A stretch of DNA of 40,212 nucleotides from Dehalococcoidia bacterium (GTDB lineage: Bacteria; Chloroflexota; Dehalococcoidia; Lucifugimonadales; Lucifugimonadaceae), in assembly GCA_030747175.1 (NCBI GenBank), contig JASLLE010000017.1:1-40212 (forward strand), read 5' to 3'. Below the pieces are notes generated by a model. It was not told where the DNA came from. It did not search any database and saw only the letters and a list, made by a program, of their open reading frames with translations. This document shows positions 32,707 through 40,212 of this stretch, piece after piece. The position numbers and the translations under genes were made by a program. Numbering within the stretch: the stretch's first letter is position 1; the number at the start of each line of letters is the position of its first letter.

Positions 32707-34287
32707 ATGAAACGCAGTAACCGCACATCAGAAGGAACGACACCGTTGGCCTTCGCCCTACTGAGCCCGTACGACAAAACAGGACTGGTTGAGTTCGCTC
32801 GCGTGATCCAGTCTGCCGGTTATGACCTCGTTTCGACCGACGGGACACACGCCGTGCTGGACGGCGCTGGACTGCCTGTGAAACAGGTCGCTGAGGTGAC
32901 CGGTTCTCCGGAAATCCTGGACGGCAGGGTCAAGACTCTCCATCCCGTAATCCACGGAGGACTGCTCGCACGGCGATCCAATCCGGATCATGTGGCTCAG
33001 TTGGAAGAGCACGACATCCAGCCGATCGACATAGTCGTCGGCAACCTCTACCCGTTCCGGGAGACTATTTCAAAGCCCGACGTGACGCTGGAAGATGCCC
33101 TGGAAAACATCGACATCGGTGGTCCCACCATGGTGCGTGCGGCGGCAAAAAACTACCCGGATGTCGTGATAGTCGTGGACCCGGACGACTACGAGCGCGT
33201 TGGCGAGTGGCTGACCGGCGACGGTGTGTCACTGGAAGACCGACGCATACTCGCCGCAAAGGCCTTCCAGCATGTCGCCCTGTACGACACCGCGGTCGCC
33301 AGCTACCTGCGGGACGTGCCTGCTGAAGATCCGGCGGAACAGCTCTTCCCGGAAGAGTTCACCGCCGGATTCAAGCGCCGTGGCGTGCTCCGATACGGCG
33401 AAAACCCGCACCAGCCCGGAGCGATCTACGCCCGGGATGGCGAAGCGGGAACAGGAATTGCCGCCGCTGAGCTACTCCACGGCCGGGCGATGTCCTACAT
33501 CAATTACCTGGATGCCGACGCCGCATGGACATCCGTGGCGATGCTCCCGTCCACCGCTGTCTCGGTCGTCAAGCACGCCAACACCTGCGGACTGGCGATG
33601 CACGCGGACCAGACCGAGGCATACAGACGGGCGTTCGAAGGCGACAGTGTCTCCGCATACGGCGGTATCGTCGGGTTCAACTCGCCCGTTACGGCGGAGA
33701 CCGCCGAAGCGATGCGGCCCGTGTTCTACGAGGTGGTCGCGGCACCGGACTACGAGCCAGAGGCGCTCAAAATTCTCAAGCGAAAGTCCAGAAACCTGCG
33801 CCTGCTCAAGGTGAAGCCAGAGTCGTCGCACGGGTTGGGCCTCCACACAGTGTCCGGCGGCCTGCTATTGCAGGTGGCCGACAGAGCCGAAGACGATTTC
33901 AACACCTGGAACGTGGTAACAGAAAGGCAGCCGACGGACCGGGAACGTACTGACCTGGAGTTCGCGTGGCACGCCGGGCGGCTCATCAAGTCCAACGCGA
34001 TCGTCCTTGTCAAAGACCAGGCGATCGTGGGGATGGGCGCCGGGCAGCCCAACCGCGTGAACAGCGCCTTCCTGGCCGTGCGGGCAGCGGGCGACAAAGC
34101 GTCCGGATCTGTCCTGTCCTCCGACGCCTTCTTCCCCTTCGCCGACACAATCGAACTTGCCGCAGAGGCGGGCGTGAAAGCCGCGATTTCGCCGGCGGGT
34201 TCGATCCGTGACGACGAGGTCATAGAAGCCGCTGACAGGCTCGGGATGGCGCTCATCATGACCGGCAACAGGCATTTCCTCCACTGA
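32707..34287 (+). CDS. purH: Bifunctional AICAR transformylase/IMP cyclohydrolase
   Basis: The protein of about 526 residues performs the last two steps of IMP synthesis. The N-terminal cyclohydrolase domain (MGS-like) shows LLSPYDKTGLVEFARVIQSA, VSTDGTHAVLDGAGLP and LDGRVKTLHPVIHGGLLARR. The transformylase part has RYGENPHQPGAIY, VVKHANTCGLAMHAD (the family lysine-histidine; Thr replaces the usual Pro), SAYGGIVGFNSPV and the C-terminal SDAFFPFADTIE...SPAGSIRDDEVIEAAD. ATG at 32707 is chosen; GTG at 32653 and TTG at 32746 are in frame, the last after AAGGA and closest to the usual N-terminus. The stop abuts the next gene's ATG. Confidence 0.96.
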   Translation: MKRSNRTSEGTTPLAFALLSPYDKTGLVEFARVIQSAGYDLVSTDGTHAVLDGAGLPVKQVAEVTGSPEILDGRVKTLHPVIHGGLLARRSNPDHVAQLEEHDIQPIDIVVGNLYPFRETISKPDVTLEDALENIDIGGPTMVRAAAKNYPDVVIVVDPDDYERVGEWLTGDGVSLEDRRILAAKAFQHVALYDTAVASYLRDVPAEDPAEQLFPEEFTAGFKRRGVLRYGENPHQPGAIYARDGEAGTGIAAAELLHGRAMSYINYLDADAAWTSVAMLPSTAVSVVKHANTCGLAMHADQTEAYRRAFEGDSVSAYGGIVGFNSPVTAETAEAMRPVFYEVVAAPDYEPEALKILKRKSRNLRLLKVKPESSHGLGLHTVSGGLLLQVADRAEDDFNTWNVVTERQPTDRERTDLEFAWHAGRLIKSNAIVLVKDQAIVGMGAGQPNRVNSAFLAVRAAGDKASGSVLSSDAFFPFADTIELAAEAGVKAAISPAGSIRDDEVIEAADRLGMALIMTGNRHFLH

Positions 34288-35016
34288 ATGGCCGCCAGCG
34301 TCGACATAGTCATCCCGGTCCTCAATGAGGAAGTTGCGCTGCCCCGCTGTGTCGAAACACTGTCTGCGTTTATTGAAGAACACCCGGGACGGGACTGGCA
34401 GATCACGGTCGCCGACAACGGCTCAACGGATCGGACCCAGGAAGTCGCAGCGGAACTCGCAGAAAAGGGCTTCCCCATACGCATCACCCGGCTTGAACAG
34501 CGCGGACGCGGTCGCGCGCTCAAGAAGGCGTGGCTGGAGAGCGAAGCCGATATCCGCTTCTACATGGATGTCGACCTCTCGACACGTCTCGACGCGTTGA
34601 TGCCGCTAATCGAAGCGCTTGAGTCAGGCGAGTACCAGGTCGGTACCGGGTCTCGGCTGATGAGAGGCTCCGAGGTGGTCGGCCGCAAGCTCCAGCGTGA
34701 GATCACGTCACGGGTCTATAACCTGGTGCACCGGGTGATGTTCTTCTCGCCTTTCAAAGACGCCCAGTGCGGCTTCAAGGGCATCACACGAGAGGCCGCC
34801 GAGGCCTGCCTTCCCCTGGTCAAGAACAACAACTGGTTCTTCGACACGGAGCTTCTCATCATCGCCGCCAGATCCGGCTTCAAAATCAAATCACACCCGG
34901 TTCACTGGGAAGACGATCCCGATACCCGGGTAAATGTGACCTCTACGGTTGCCGAAGATATCAAGGGGTTGCTGAGACTGAGGTTCGGTGGAGTGCCGAG
35001 GGCTACTCGCCGATGA
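34288..35016 (+). CDS. Family 2 glycosyltransferase
   Basis: The 242-residue GT-A fold enzyme has VDIVIPVLNEEVALPRCVET, DNGSTDRTQEVAAELAEKG, the metal/nucleotide region FYMDVDLSTRLDALMPLIEA and QCGFKGITREAAEACLPLV, as in dolichyl-phosphate mannose/glucose synthase-like proteins. It probably transfers a sugar from an NDP-sugar to a lipid phosphate at the inner membrane face, although no membrane helix is visible in it. Its ATG directly follows the purH stop, so it is probably translated from the purine transcript; the functional link is unclear. Confidence 0.9.
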   Translation: MAASVDIVIPVLNEEVALPRCVETLSAFIEEHPGRDWQITVADNGSTDRTQEVAAELAEKGFPIRITRLEQRGRGRALKKAWLESEADIRFYMDVDLSTRLDALMPLIEALESGEYQVGTGSRLMRGSEVVGRKLQREITSRVYNLVHRVMFFSPFKDAQCGFKGITREAAEACLPLVKNNNWFFDTELLIIAARSGFKIKSHPVHWEDDPDTRVNVTSTVAEDIKGLLRLRFGGVPRATRR

Positions 35017-35162
35017 ACGACGGGCGAACCTTGACCCCCCCGTGCAGGCCTAGATAGAGTGACGCAACCTCCTGTGGGTACGCGCCGGAATGAATGTGGC
35101 TTCGTGTGCGTGCTCCCGGACACTCCCGTGTTTCCAGTGTTGAACGAGCCGCACAGGCGCCG

Positions 35163-36161
35163 ATGACTAATCGCGATCCCGAAATATCCCGAGCGTTGGT
35201 GCTCGGCCATACGGCCGACATCGAGCTTCATCGCGCCCGGGAGATTCTCCGCAACGAGTCGATCAACCCCGAGGTTGTTATGGAGTTCTCGCCCGAAAGG
35301 GCGGGCGTGCTGGCCGGTATCAACGACGTCAAAAGCTTGCTCAATCGGAATCTGCCGGAGACGGGACGCGAAGTGTGGGCGCTCGACGAGGCGAGCGGAT
35401 TCGACGAAAACGAAGTGGTGCTCCGGGTTCGCGGACCGTACGCCTCGTTCGGTCTTTACGAGACCGCCATAAACGGCACCCTCTCTTCAAGCGCCGGTTG
35501 GGCGACCGCGGCGCGGGAGTGCGTCGATGCGGCCGACGGCGTGCCGGTTGTTTCCCTGGGCGCGCACCATGTTCATCCCAGCGTGGTCGGCGTGATGGAC
35601 TATTCGGCGGTGACCGGCGGCGCCAGTTCCTGTTCTTCCGTCCTCGGGGCTCGGCTATCCGGCGTTACGGCGTCGGGAACGATGGCGGCGGCGCTTGTCA
35701 TCGTGATGGGCGACACCCGGTCAGCGGTCGAAGCGTTTGATCGCAACATGCCGCCGGAGGTTCAGCGTGTGGCGGTCGTTGGGACGATCGGCGACGAGAC
35801 GGTCGAGGCGATCGAGGTCTCCCGCATGTTACGGGACCGGCTGCGTGGAGTGAGGCTGGAGACGGCGCCCTCGCGCGGCGGTGTGACCCCGGATCTTGTT
35901 CATGAACTCCGGGCGCGACTGGACCAGGCCGGCTACAACCACGTGGATATTTTCGTCAGCGGCGATCTGGATCCCGAACAAATTCAGGCGTTCACGGACC
36001 AGAGCGCGCCGGTAGCGGCGTTCGGCGTCGGGTACTACATCGGCGCGGCGCAGCCGATCAAATTCCAGGCGGAGATCAAGGAACTCGAAGGCCGGCCGGT
36101 GGCTCGCCGGGGCTTCGTCCCGGGCATAACGCTGAACCCGCGCCTGACCCGGGTGCTCTAA
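35163..36161 (+). CDS. Nicotinate phosphoribosyltransferase-like protein, catalytic His apparently lost
   Basis: The protein of about 332 residues has the NAPRTase layout: GPYASFGLYETAINGTLSSS, SLGAHHVHPSVVGVMDY, then VVGTIGDETVEAIEVSR and a C-terminal barrel segment VRLETAPSRGGVTPDLVHEL and VDIFVSGDLDPEQI. In active enzymes a GT-x-(A/P)-H motif carries the histidine that is phosphorylated. Here the matching segment is ASGTMAAALVIVMGD, with Ala at that place. The family makes nicotinate mononucleotide for NAD synthesis; this member may be inactive, work without the phospho-His step, or act on another base. The ATG at 35163 is preferred over a start at 35094. Confidence 0.78.
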   Translation: MTNRDPEISRALVLGHTADIELHRAREILRNESINPEVVMEFSPERAGVLAGINDVKSLLNRNLPETGREVWALDEASGFDENEVVLRVRGPYASFGLYETAINGTLSSSAGWATAARECVDAADGVPVVSLGAHHVHPSVVGVMDYSAVTGGASSCSSVLGARLSGVTASGTMAAALVIVMGDTRSAVEAFDRNMPPEVQRVAVVGTIGDETVEAIEVSRMLRDRLRGVRLETAPSRGGVTPDLVHELRARLDQAGYNHVDIFVSGDLDPEQIQAFTDQSAPVAAFGVGYYIGAAQPIKFQAEIKELEGRPVARRGFVPGITLNPRLTRVL

Positions 36162-36215
36162 AGCGCCGGCGGTTAGGCCGGCCGGACCGCGCCGCTCCCG
36201 GCAAGGGTGATGGCG

Positions 36216-36237
36216 GATCCGAGTCACGATTCGGATC
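36216..36237. terminator. Hairpin between convergent genes
   Basis: GATCCGA (36216-36222) and TCGGATC (36231-36237) form a perfect 7-bp stem with an 8-base loop, between the convergent ends of the NAPRTase-like gene and tilS. It lacks T-runs, so it is at best a weak two-way terminator. Confidence 0.35.
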
Positions 36238-36272
36238 GTGCGCTGCGCCCACAGCACTGCTGGCCGGACGCA

Positions 36273-37763
36273 TTATTCCGCCAGTGTGCCGGTCAATCTG
36301 ATCCGCAGCACCCGTTCACTTTCGGGCGTCACGCGCGCCCACTCGGCAATCCGTAATCCGGCGATCCATGCGATCCCCCGCTCGCACTCCATGATCGGGA
36401 CGCGATCACGCCAGGACCGGGGGACTCCGGCGTTCACGAACAGGTCCTTGAGACGCGTGTCGCCGTCCATGCCGAGCGGTTGGAATCGATCACCTTCGCT
36501 CCGGTTGCGCAGCGTTACGGCGCCGCCTATGGCGTCGGCGTCGGCGTACTGGAACATGTCTGATGCGGTGTCCAATGCGTCGGGCCTTTCGATCAACTCC
36601 GCCTCCAGGATCTCACCCCCGGGAAATTCCACGCGCCCGGGGACCGACATTTCAACGGACCCGATAGGTTCTGGATACGGGACATTTTCCTGCCCGACCG
36701 GCGCGAACATCACCGTATGGGTCCGTGTCTCGAATCGAATTCCGTGCGGCAGGTCGAGCGACCGACCGGCCCCGGCCTCCGCCAACCGGTCCATATCGGT
36801 GATGTGTGATCGATGGAGGTCAATCGACGTGCCCGCCGCCTCGACAAATGCCCGGCGCAACAGGGATCGCCTGAGCGCCGGACGGGTGATCTTCAGGAGT
36901 GCACGATCAAGCGTCACGGTGTGAGCGCCCTGTGCATCCGGGTCGGAGTTGTCGAGTACGTGTTCCCACAGCTCGTCGACCACCTCCTCCAACGCGGCGA
37001 GTTGTTCCGCAGCCGTGTCTGACAGCCGGGTGATCGACTCAGCGACGCGCGGGTTGATCGCTTCCAGCTCCGGCATCACGTTCAGACGAAGACGGTTCCG
37101 GGCAAAAGTCGTTGACTCGTTACTGACGTCGAGTCGGGGGACGATTCCGCGCTCACGGCAGTACTCTTCCGTGTCCTCGCGGTGAAGTCGCAGAAGGGGT
37201 CGAATCACGCTGAGAGAACCTCCGCCCCAGCGACGCGGCGTCTGCGACACGAGTCGCATCCCGCGGACGCCGGCGAGCCCTGAACCCCGCACCATGTGCA
37301 GGAGCACCGTTTCGGCCTGGTCGTCCAGCGTGTGGCCGGTGATGACCGCCTGCGCGCCTTCTTGTTCGGCGGCACGCCCGAGAAATCCGTATCGCAGGCG
37401 TCGCGCTGCGTCTTCTACAGACAGTCGATTATCTTTTGCGTACGCCGCGACGTCGGCGCCATCTCCAAGAAAAGTCAGGCCGCGTTGTTCTGCTGCTACC
37501 CGCACGTACTCTTCGTCTGCGTCGGACTCAGCGCCCCGCATCCGGTGATTGAAATGGCAGGCGATTGCCCTCGGTCCGCCGGTTTCGCTGATCGCCCACA
37601 GCGCGTCGAGGGCGGTCATCGAGTCGGCGCCGCCGGACACCGCGACCAGTACGGGCCGTTCCGTGTCTACCCCGGCCTCCTGCAGCGCCGCGTTTATGGT
37701 GGCTCGGACCGCGAGAACGTGCTCGGGGTCCGCTCCCGATGTACCGGAGTTCGAGAGCGTCAC
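36273..37763 (-). CDS. tilS: tRNA(Ile)-lysidine synthase
   Basis: The 496-residue protein has the N-type ATP-pyrophosphatase loop SGGADS (residues 43-48), CHFNHRMRGAESDADEEYVR, EDAARRLRYGFLGRAAEQEG and GHTLDDQAETVLLHMVRGSG then LAGVRGM. The C-terminal TilS domain ends with RSEGDRFQPLGMDGDTRLKD. It converts the wobble cytidine of the CAU-anticodon tRNA-Ile to lysidine, so AUA is read as isoleucine. The start is GTG at 37763; it overlaps the TGA of the upstream CNNM gene (GTGA), indicating translational coupling. Confidence 0.95.
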   Translation of the reverse strand: MTLSNSGTSGADPEHVLAVRATINAALQEAGVDTERPVLVAVSGGADSMTALDALWAISETGGPRAIACHFNHRMRGAESDADEEYVRVAAEQRGLTFLGDGADVAAYAKDNRLSVEDAARRLRYGFLGRAAEQEGAQAVITGHTLDDQAETVLLHMVRGSGLAGVRGMRLVSQTPRRWGGGSLSVIRPLLRLHREDTEEYCRERGIVPRLDVSNESTTFARNRLRLNVMPELEAINPRVAESITRLSDTAAEQLAALEEVVDELWEHVLDNSDPDAQGAHTVTLDRALLKITRPALRRSLLRRAFVEAAGTSIDLHRSHITDMDRLAEAGAGRSLDLPHGIRFETRTHTVMFAPVGQENVPYPEPIGSVEMSVPGRVEFPGGEILEAELIERPDALDTASDMFQYADADAIGGAVTLRNRSEGDRFQPLGMDGDTRLKDLFVNAGVPRSWRDRVPIMECERGIAWIAGLRIAEWARVTPESERVLRIRLTGTLAE

Positions 37764-39040
37764 AGGGCCGGCGTCGCCTCTTGCGTCGTGACCCAGCGTC
37801 TTGCCCTGACCCGCACGATCTTATTGCCCGTCATTTCGACAACCTGGAATCGAACCGGTCCGGACCTGACCCGGTCACCAACCCTGGGCAGGCGTTGGAT
37901 CCGGTCCAGGAGAAATCCAGCGATCGTCTGGTAATCGCCGTCCGGGATTTCCAACTTGAGCCGGTCGTTTGCGTCTTCGATGGAAAGCGCTGCGTCCAGT
38001 TCGAAGGTGTTGGCGTCCAGGGTGATGAAACGGTCGTCCGGTTTGAGCCCCTCCTCGCCGGTGGCGCCGATCGCCTGCTCTACGATCTTGGTCAAAGTGA
38101 CAAGTCCGGCGATACCGCCAAATTCATCGACAACGAGAGATATTTTGTGGCCCGTTTCCTGCATGTCCTGGAAAAGCTCGTCCTGTTTCTTGGTCTCGGG
38201 AACGAACAGCGTCGTGCGCATCAGTCCCGTGATCGGGGCTTCGTCCTTGAGATCGCCACCGGCGATGGATTGCAGGACGTCTTTCACAGACAGGATGCCG
38301 ACTACGTCGTCGTGATCCTCGTCGAATACCGGGAACCGCGTGTGGGGATTCTTGGCGTAGATCTCCATGAATCCGGCGACGCTCGTGCCCACCTCGACCC
38401 ATTCGATTTCGTTCCGGGGCGTCATTACGTCACGGACCTCGGACTCGCCAAATCGGAATATGTTTTCCAACATCTCCCCCTGGCTTTCCTCCACCGTGCC
38501 TTCCGCCTCTCCGACGTCGATCAACATCCGGAGTTCTCCCTCGGTGATGGTCGGCGTCATCAAGGCCTCTTTGCCGCCGAGCGCGTGCGTCAATACGCGA
38601 GGCACAAGCGTGAAGATCCAGACGAGCGGTCCCGTGACCCGCATCAGCAGGAGGACCGGTCGCGACACGACGTGGGACCAGCGTTCGGCGACGACGACTG
38701 CGACAGCTTTTGGCGTTAGCTCCGCCGCGACCACCACGATTACGGTTGCGCCGAGTGTGGCGACGGCCACAACGCCGGCCGAGTTGCCCCAGAGCTTGAT
38801 AACGAGCGCCGTTCCGACGGCCGTGATGATGATGTTAAACGCGTTGCCGATGAGCAAAATAGTTCCGAAGAACTTGTTGTACTCATCGGTGATCTTGACG
38901 ATCGCCTCGGACGACTGGTCGCCCTGTTCAGCGCGATGGCGGACCCGGAACCTGTTGACCGCGATGATTGCCGCTTCAGACGCGCTGATCAGAGCGCTAC
39001 CGACAACGGCAGCGACGATGATCAATATCGACAGAGTCAT
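37760..39040 (-). CDS. CNNM/CorC family transporter-like protein (DUF21-CBS)
   Basis: The 426-residue protein has an N-terminal DUF21 membrane domain (about residues 1-150) with LISASEAAIIAVNRFR and VVAAELTPKAVAVVVAERW, then EGELRMLIDVGEAEGTVEES and two CBS repeats (VRDVMTPRNEIEWVEVG and HTRFPVFDEDHDDVVGILSV). A CorC/HlyC domain closes it (FELDAALSIEDANDRLKLEI, DYQTIAGFLLDRIQRLPRVG). The family acts in magnesium homeostasis or export; older annotation calls it hemolysin. It lies 141 bp after recA and overlaps tilS by 4 bp. GAGGAG upstream supports the ATG. Confidence 0.93.
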   Translation of the reverse strand: MTLSILIIVAAVVGSALISASEAAIIAVNRFRVRHRAEQGDQSSEAIVKITDEYNKFFGTILLIGNAFNIIITAVGTALVIKLWGNSAGVVAVATLGATVIVVVAAELTPKAVAVVVAERWSHVVSRPVLLLMRVTGPLVWIFTLVPRVLTHALGGKEALMTPTITEGELRMLIDVGEAEGTVEESQGEMLENIFRFGESEVRDVMTPRNEIEWVEVGTSVAGFMEIYAKNPHTRFPVFDEDHDDVVGILSVKDVLQSIAGGDLKDEAPITGLMRTTLFVPETKKQDELFQDMQETGHKISLVVDEFGGIAGLVTLTKIVEQAIGATGEEGLKPDDRFITLDANTFELDAALSIEDANDRLKLEIPDGDYQTIAGFLLDRIQRLPRVGDRVRSGPVRFQVVEMTGNKIVRVRARRWVTTQEATPAL

Positions 39041-39122
39041 CCCGCGTCTTCTCCTCGTCGGCCGTTCCGCCGTTGGGTGTCCGGCGGCGGCCGTGCTGAG
39101 AAGAGTTTATCGCAGTACGAAT

Positions 39123-39150
39123 AAAGACCCCTTCACAGGAAGGGGCCTTT
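39123..39150 (-). terminator. Intrinsic terminator of recA
   Basis: On the minus strand CCCCTTC, loop CTGT and GAAGGGG (stem at 39128-39145) are flanked by AAAGG and TCTTTATT, giving a stable stem with a T-rich tail about 30 bp past the recA stop. Confidence 0.8.
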
Positions 39151-39181
39151 AAAAACGATTCATTGCCCGCAAAGGCCTGGT

Positions 39182-40212
39182 CTAGCTTTCGTCCTCTGAC
39201 TCGGAAGAGTCGTCGGCCGAAACCGCGACGACCGGCTCCGGTGCAGGTTCCGGCGGCGCGTTTTTGGCCGCAACTGCGGCCCGGATTGCGGAATCGATCT
39301 CGTCCCTGGTAGCCGGTTCCCGCTTCAGGAATGTTCGGGAAGCCTCACGTCCCTGGCCCAGGCGAGTGTCACCGTAGGAGAAGAACGATCCGCTCTTCTT
39401 GAGGATCCCGTGCTCAACGCCGAGGTCGAGCAACGCGCCTTCCTTGCTGATGCCCTCCTTGAACAGGAACTCAAGCTCGGCGACACGGAACGGCGCAGCG
39501 ACCTTGTTCTTGACGATTCGTGCCCGAACGCGGTTTCCGATGATCTCGGTACCGCTCTTGATCGCCTCCATGCGACGGAGGTCGATTCGCACAGAGCTGT
39601 AGAACTTGAGGGCACGTCCGCCCGGAGTCACCTCTGGATTGCCGAAGACCACGCCAACCTTCTCACGCAACTGGTTGATGAAGATCAGGGTGGTGCTGGT
39701 GCGTGCCACCGAACCGGTCAACTTGCGGAGGGCCTGAGACATGAGACGGGCCTGCAGGCCGATATGCGTGTCGCCCATCTCGCCTTCCTGCTCCGCCATC
39801 GGCACCAGAGCCGCAACCGAATCCACGACGATCACGTCGAGCGCGCCGGAGCGCACAAGGTAGTCGGTGATCTCAAGCGCCTGCTCGGCGGAATCCGGCT
39901 GTGAAACGAGCAGGGAATCGATATCGACCCCGATCGTCTTTGAGTAGGTGGGGTCCATGGCGTGCTCGGCGTCGATGTAGGCCGCGGTGCCGCCCATGCG
40001 CTGCGCTTCTGCGATCACGTGTGATGCCAGCGTCGTCTTGCCGGCGGACTCTGCGCCGAAGATCTCGACAACCCGGCCACGGGGAAGTCCGCCTATGCCC
40101 AGCGCCATGTCCAGAGCGATAGACCCGGTGGGGATGGCGTCGACATCCTGCCCACCCTGGTCGCTCAACTTCATGATCGCGCCGCGACCGAACGCCTTGT
40201 CGATCTGCGCCA
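39182..40212 (-). CDS. recA: Recombinase RecA (5' end outside window)
   Basis: The frame enters at the right edge with [20 protein letters not shown], the normal RecA N-terminal region, so the start codon lies beyond 40212. Walker A is [13 protein letters not shown], Walker [15 protein letters not shown], and loop and interface motifs [20 protein letters not shown] and [20 protein letters not shown] are all present. RecA forms filaments on single-stranded DNA for recombination and SOS induction. The C-terminal tail (about 40 residues) is rich in Ala, Pro, Ser and acidic residues. The methionine at 40174 is internal and is not the start. Confidence 0.98.
   Translation of the reverse strand, partial: AQIDKAFGRGAIMKLSDQGGQDVDAIPTGSIALDMALGIGGLPRGRVVEIFGAESAGKTTLASHVIAEAQRMGGTAAYIDAEHAMDPTYSKTIGVDIDSLLVSQPDSAEQALEITDYLVRSGALDVIVVDSVAALVPMAEQEGEMGDTHIGLQARLMSQALRKLTGSVARTSTTLIFINQLREKVGVVFGNPEVTPGGRALKFYSSVRIDLRRMEAIKSGTEIIGNRVRARIVKNKVAAPFRVAELEFLFKEGISKEGALLDLGVEHGILKKSGSFFSYGDTRLGQGREASRTFLKREPATRDEIDSAIRAAVAAKNAPPEPAPEPVVAVSADDSSESEDES

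Overview
The window is GC-rich bacterial chromosome with densely packed housekeeping and catabolic genes. I see no phage, plasmid, rRNA, tRNA or CRISPR signal. The gene set suggests a Chloroflexota bacterium, perhaps a Dehalococcoidia or SAR202-like lineage. It includes a two-gene PEP synthase-like enzyme, a FAD plus Fe-S 2-hydroxyacid dehydrogenase, an EtfD-like membrane Fe-S oxidoreductase, a luciferase-like flavin monooxygenase, several enoyl-CoA hydratases and an rpmH-rnpA-yidD-yidC-jag block. This taxonomic call is an inference from gene content and was not tested by a search.

Layout. Positions 1-7079 are minus-strand: a partial PEP-utilising protein, its ATP-grasp partner, a repeat-rich gap, a large FAD/Fe-S dehydrogenase, a TerC membrane protein and a GreA with an extra N-terminal domain. 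A divergent promoter pair near 7149-7235 separates GreA from the rpmH-rnpA-yidD-(propeller lipoprotein)-yidC-jag operon, which may continue into a PfkB-type kinase. Positions 12416-15464 hold two crotonases and an acyl-CoA ligase, probably one acyl-CoA catabolic operon. A P-loop protein without the usual lysine, a repeat-filled gap, an SDR, a chitobiase-domain lipoprotein, a luciferase-like monooxygenase and a third crotonase follow to 21898.

Positions 21924-23931 carry two tandem paralogues that join winged-helix-like domains to a CheX-like domain. I know of no described system with this architecture, and it is the best candidate for something new here. A strong minus-strand terminator at 24378-24427 ends the EtfD-like/DNA methyltransferase transcript. 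Next come a DPPR-synthase-like UbiA protein, TlyA, then purF, purM, purH, a family 2 glycosyltransferase and a nicotinate phosphoribosyltransferase-like protein whose usual catalytic histidine appears lost. The window closes with tilS, a CNNM/CorC protein and recA (5' end outside the window), all minus-strand, with a clear recA terminator.

Intergenic DNA carries at least two families of short palindromic repeats. One has a CCTCTCCC-NNN-GGGAGAGG hairpin core and occurs at several sites. The other is a GGCATATATGCC palindrome seen twice, each time flanked by a perfect 7-bp direct repeat whose sequence differs between the two sites. Several gene starts were set by Shine-Dalgarno position or by a promoter and are shorter than the longest open frame.
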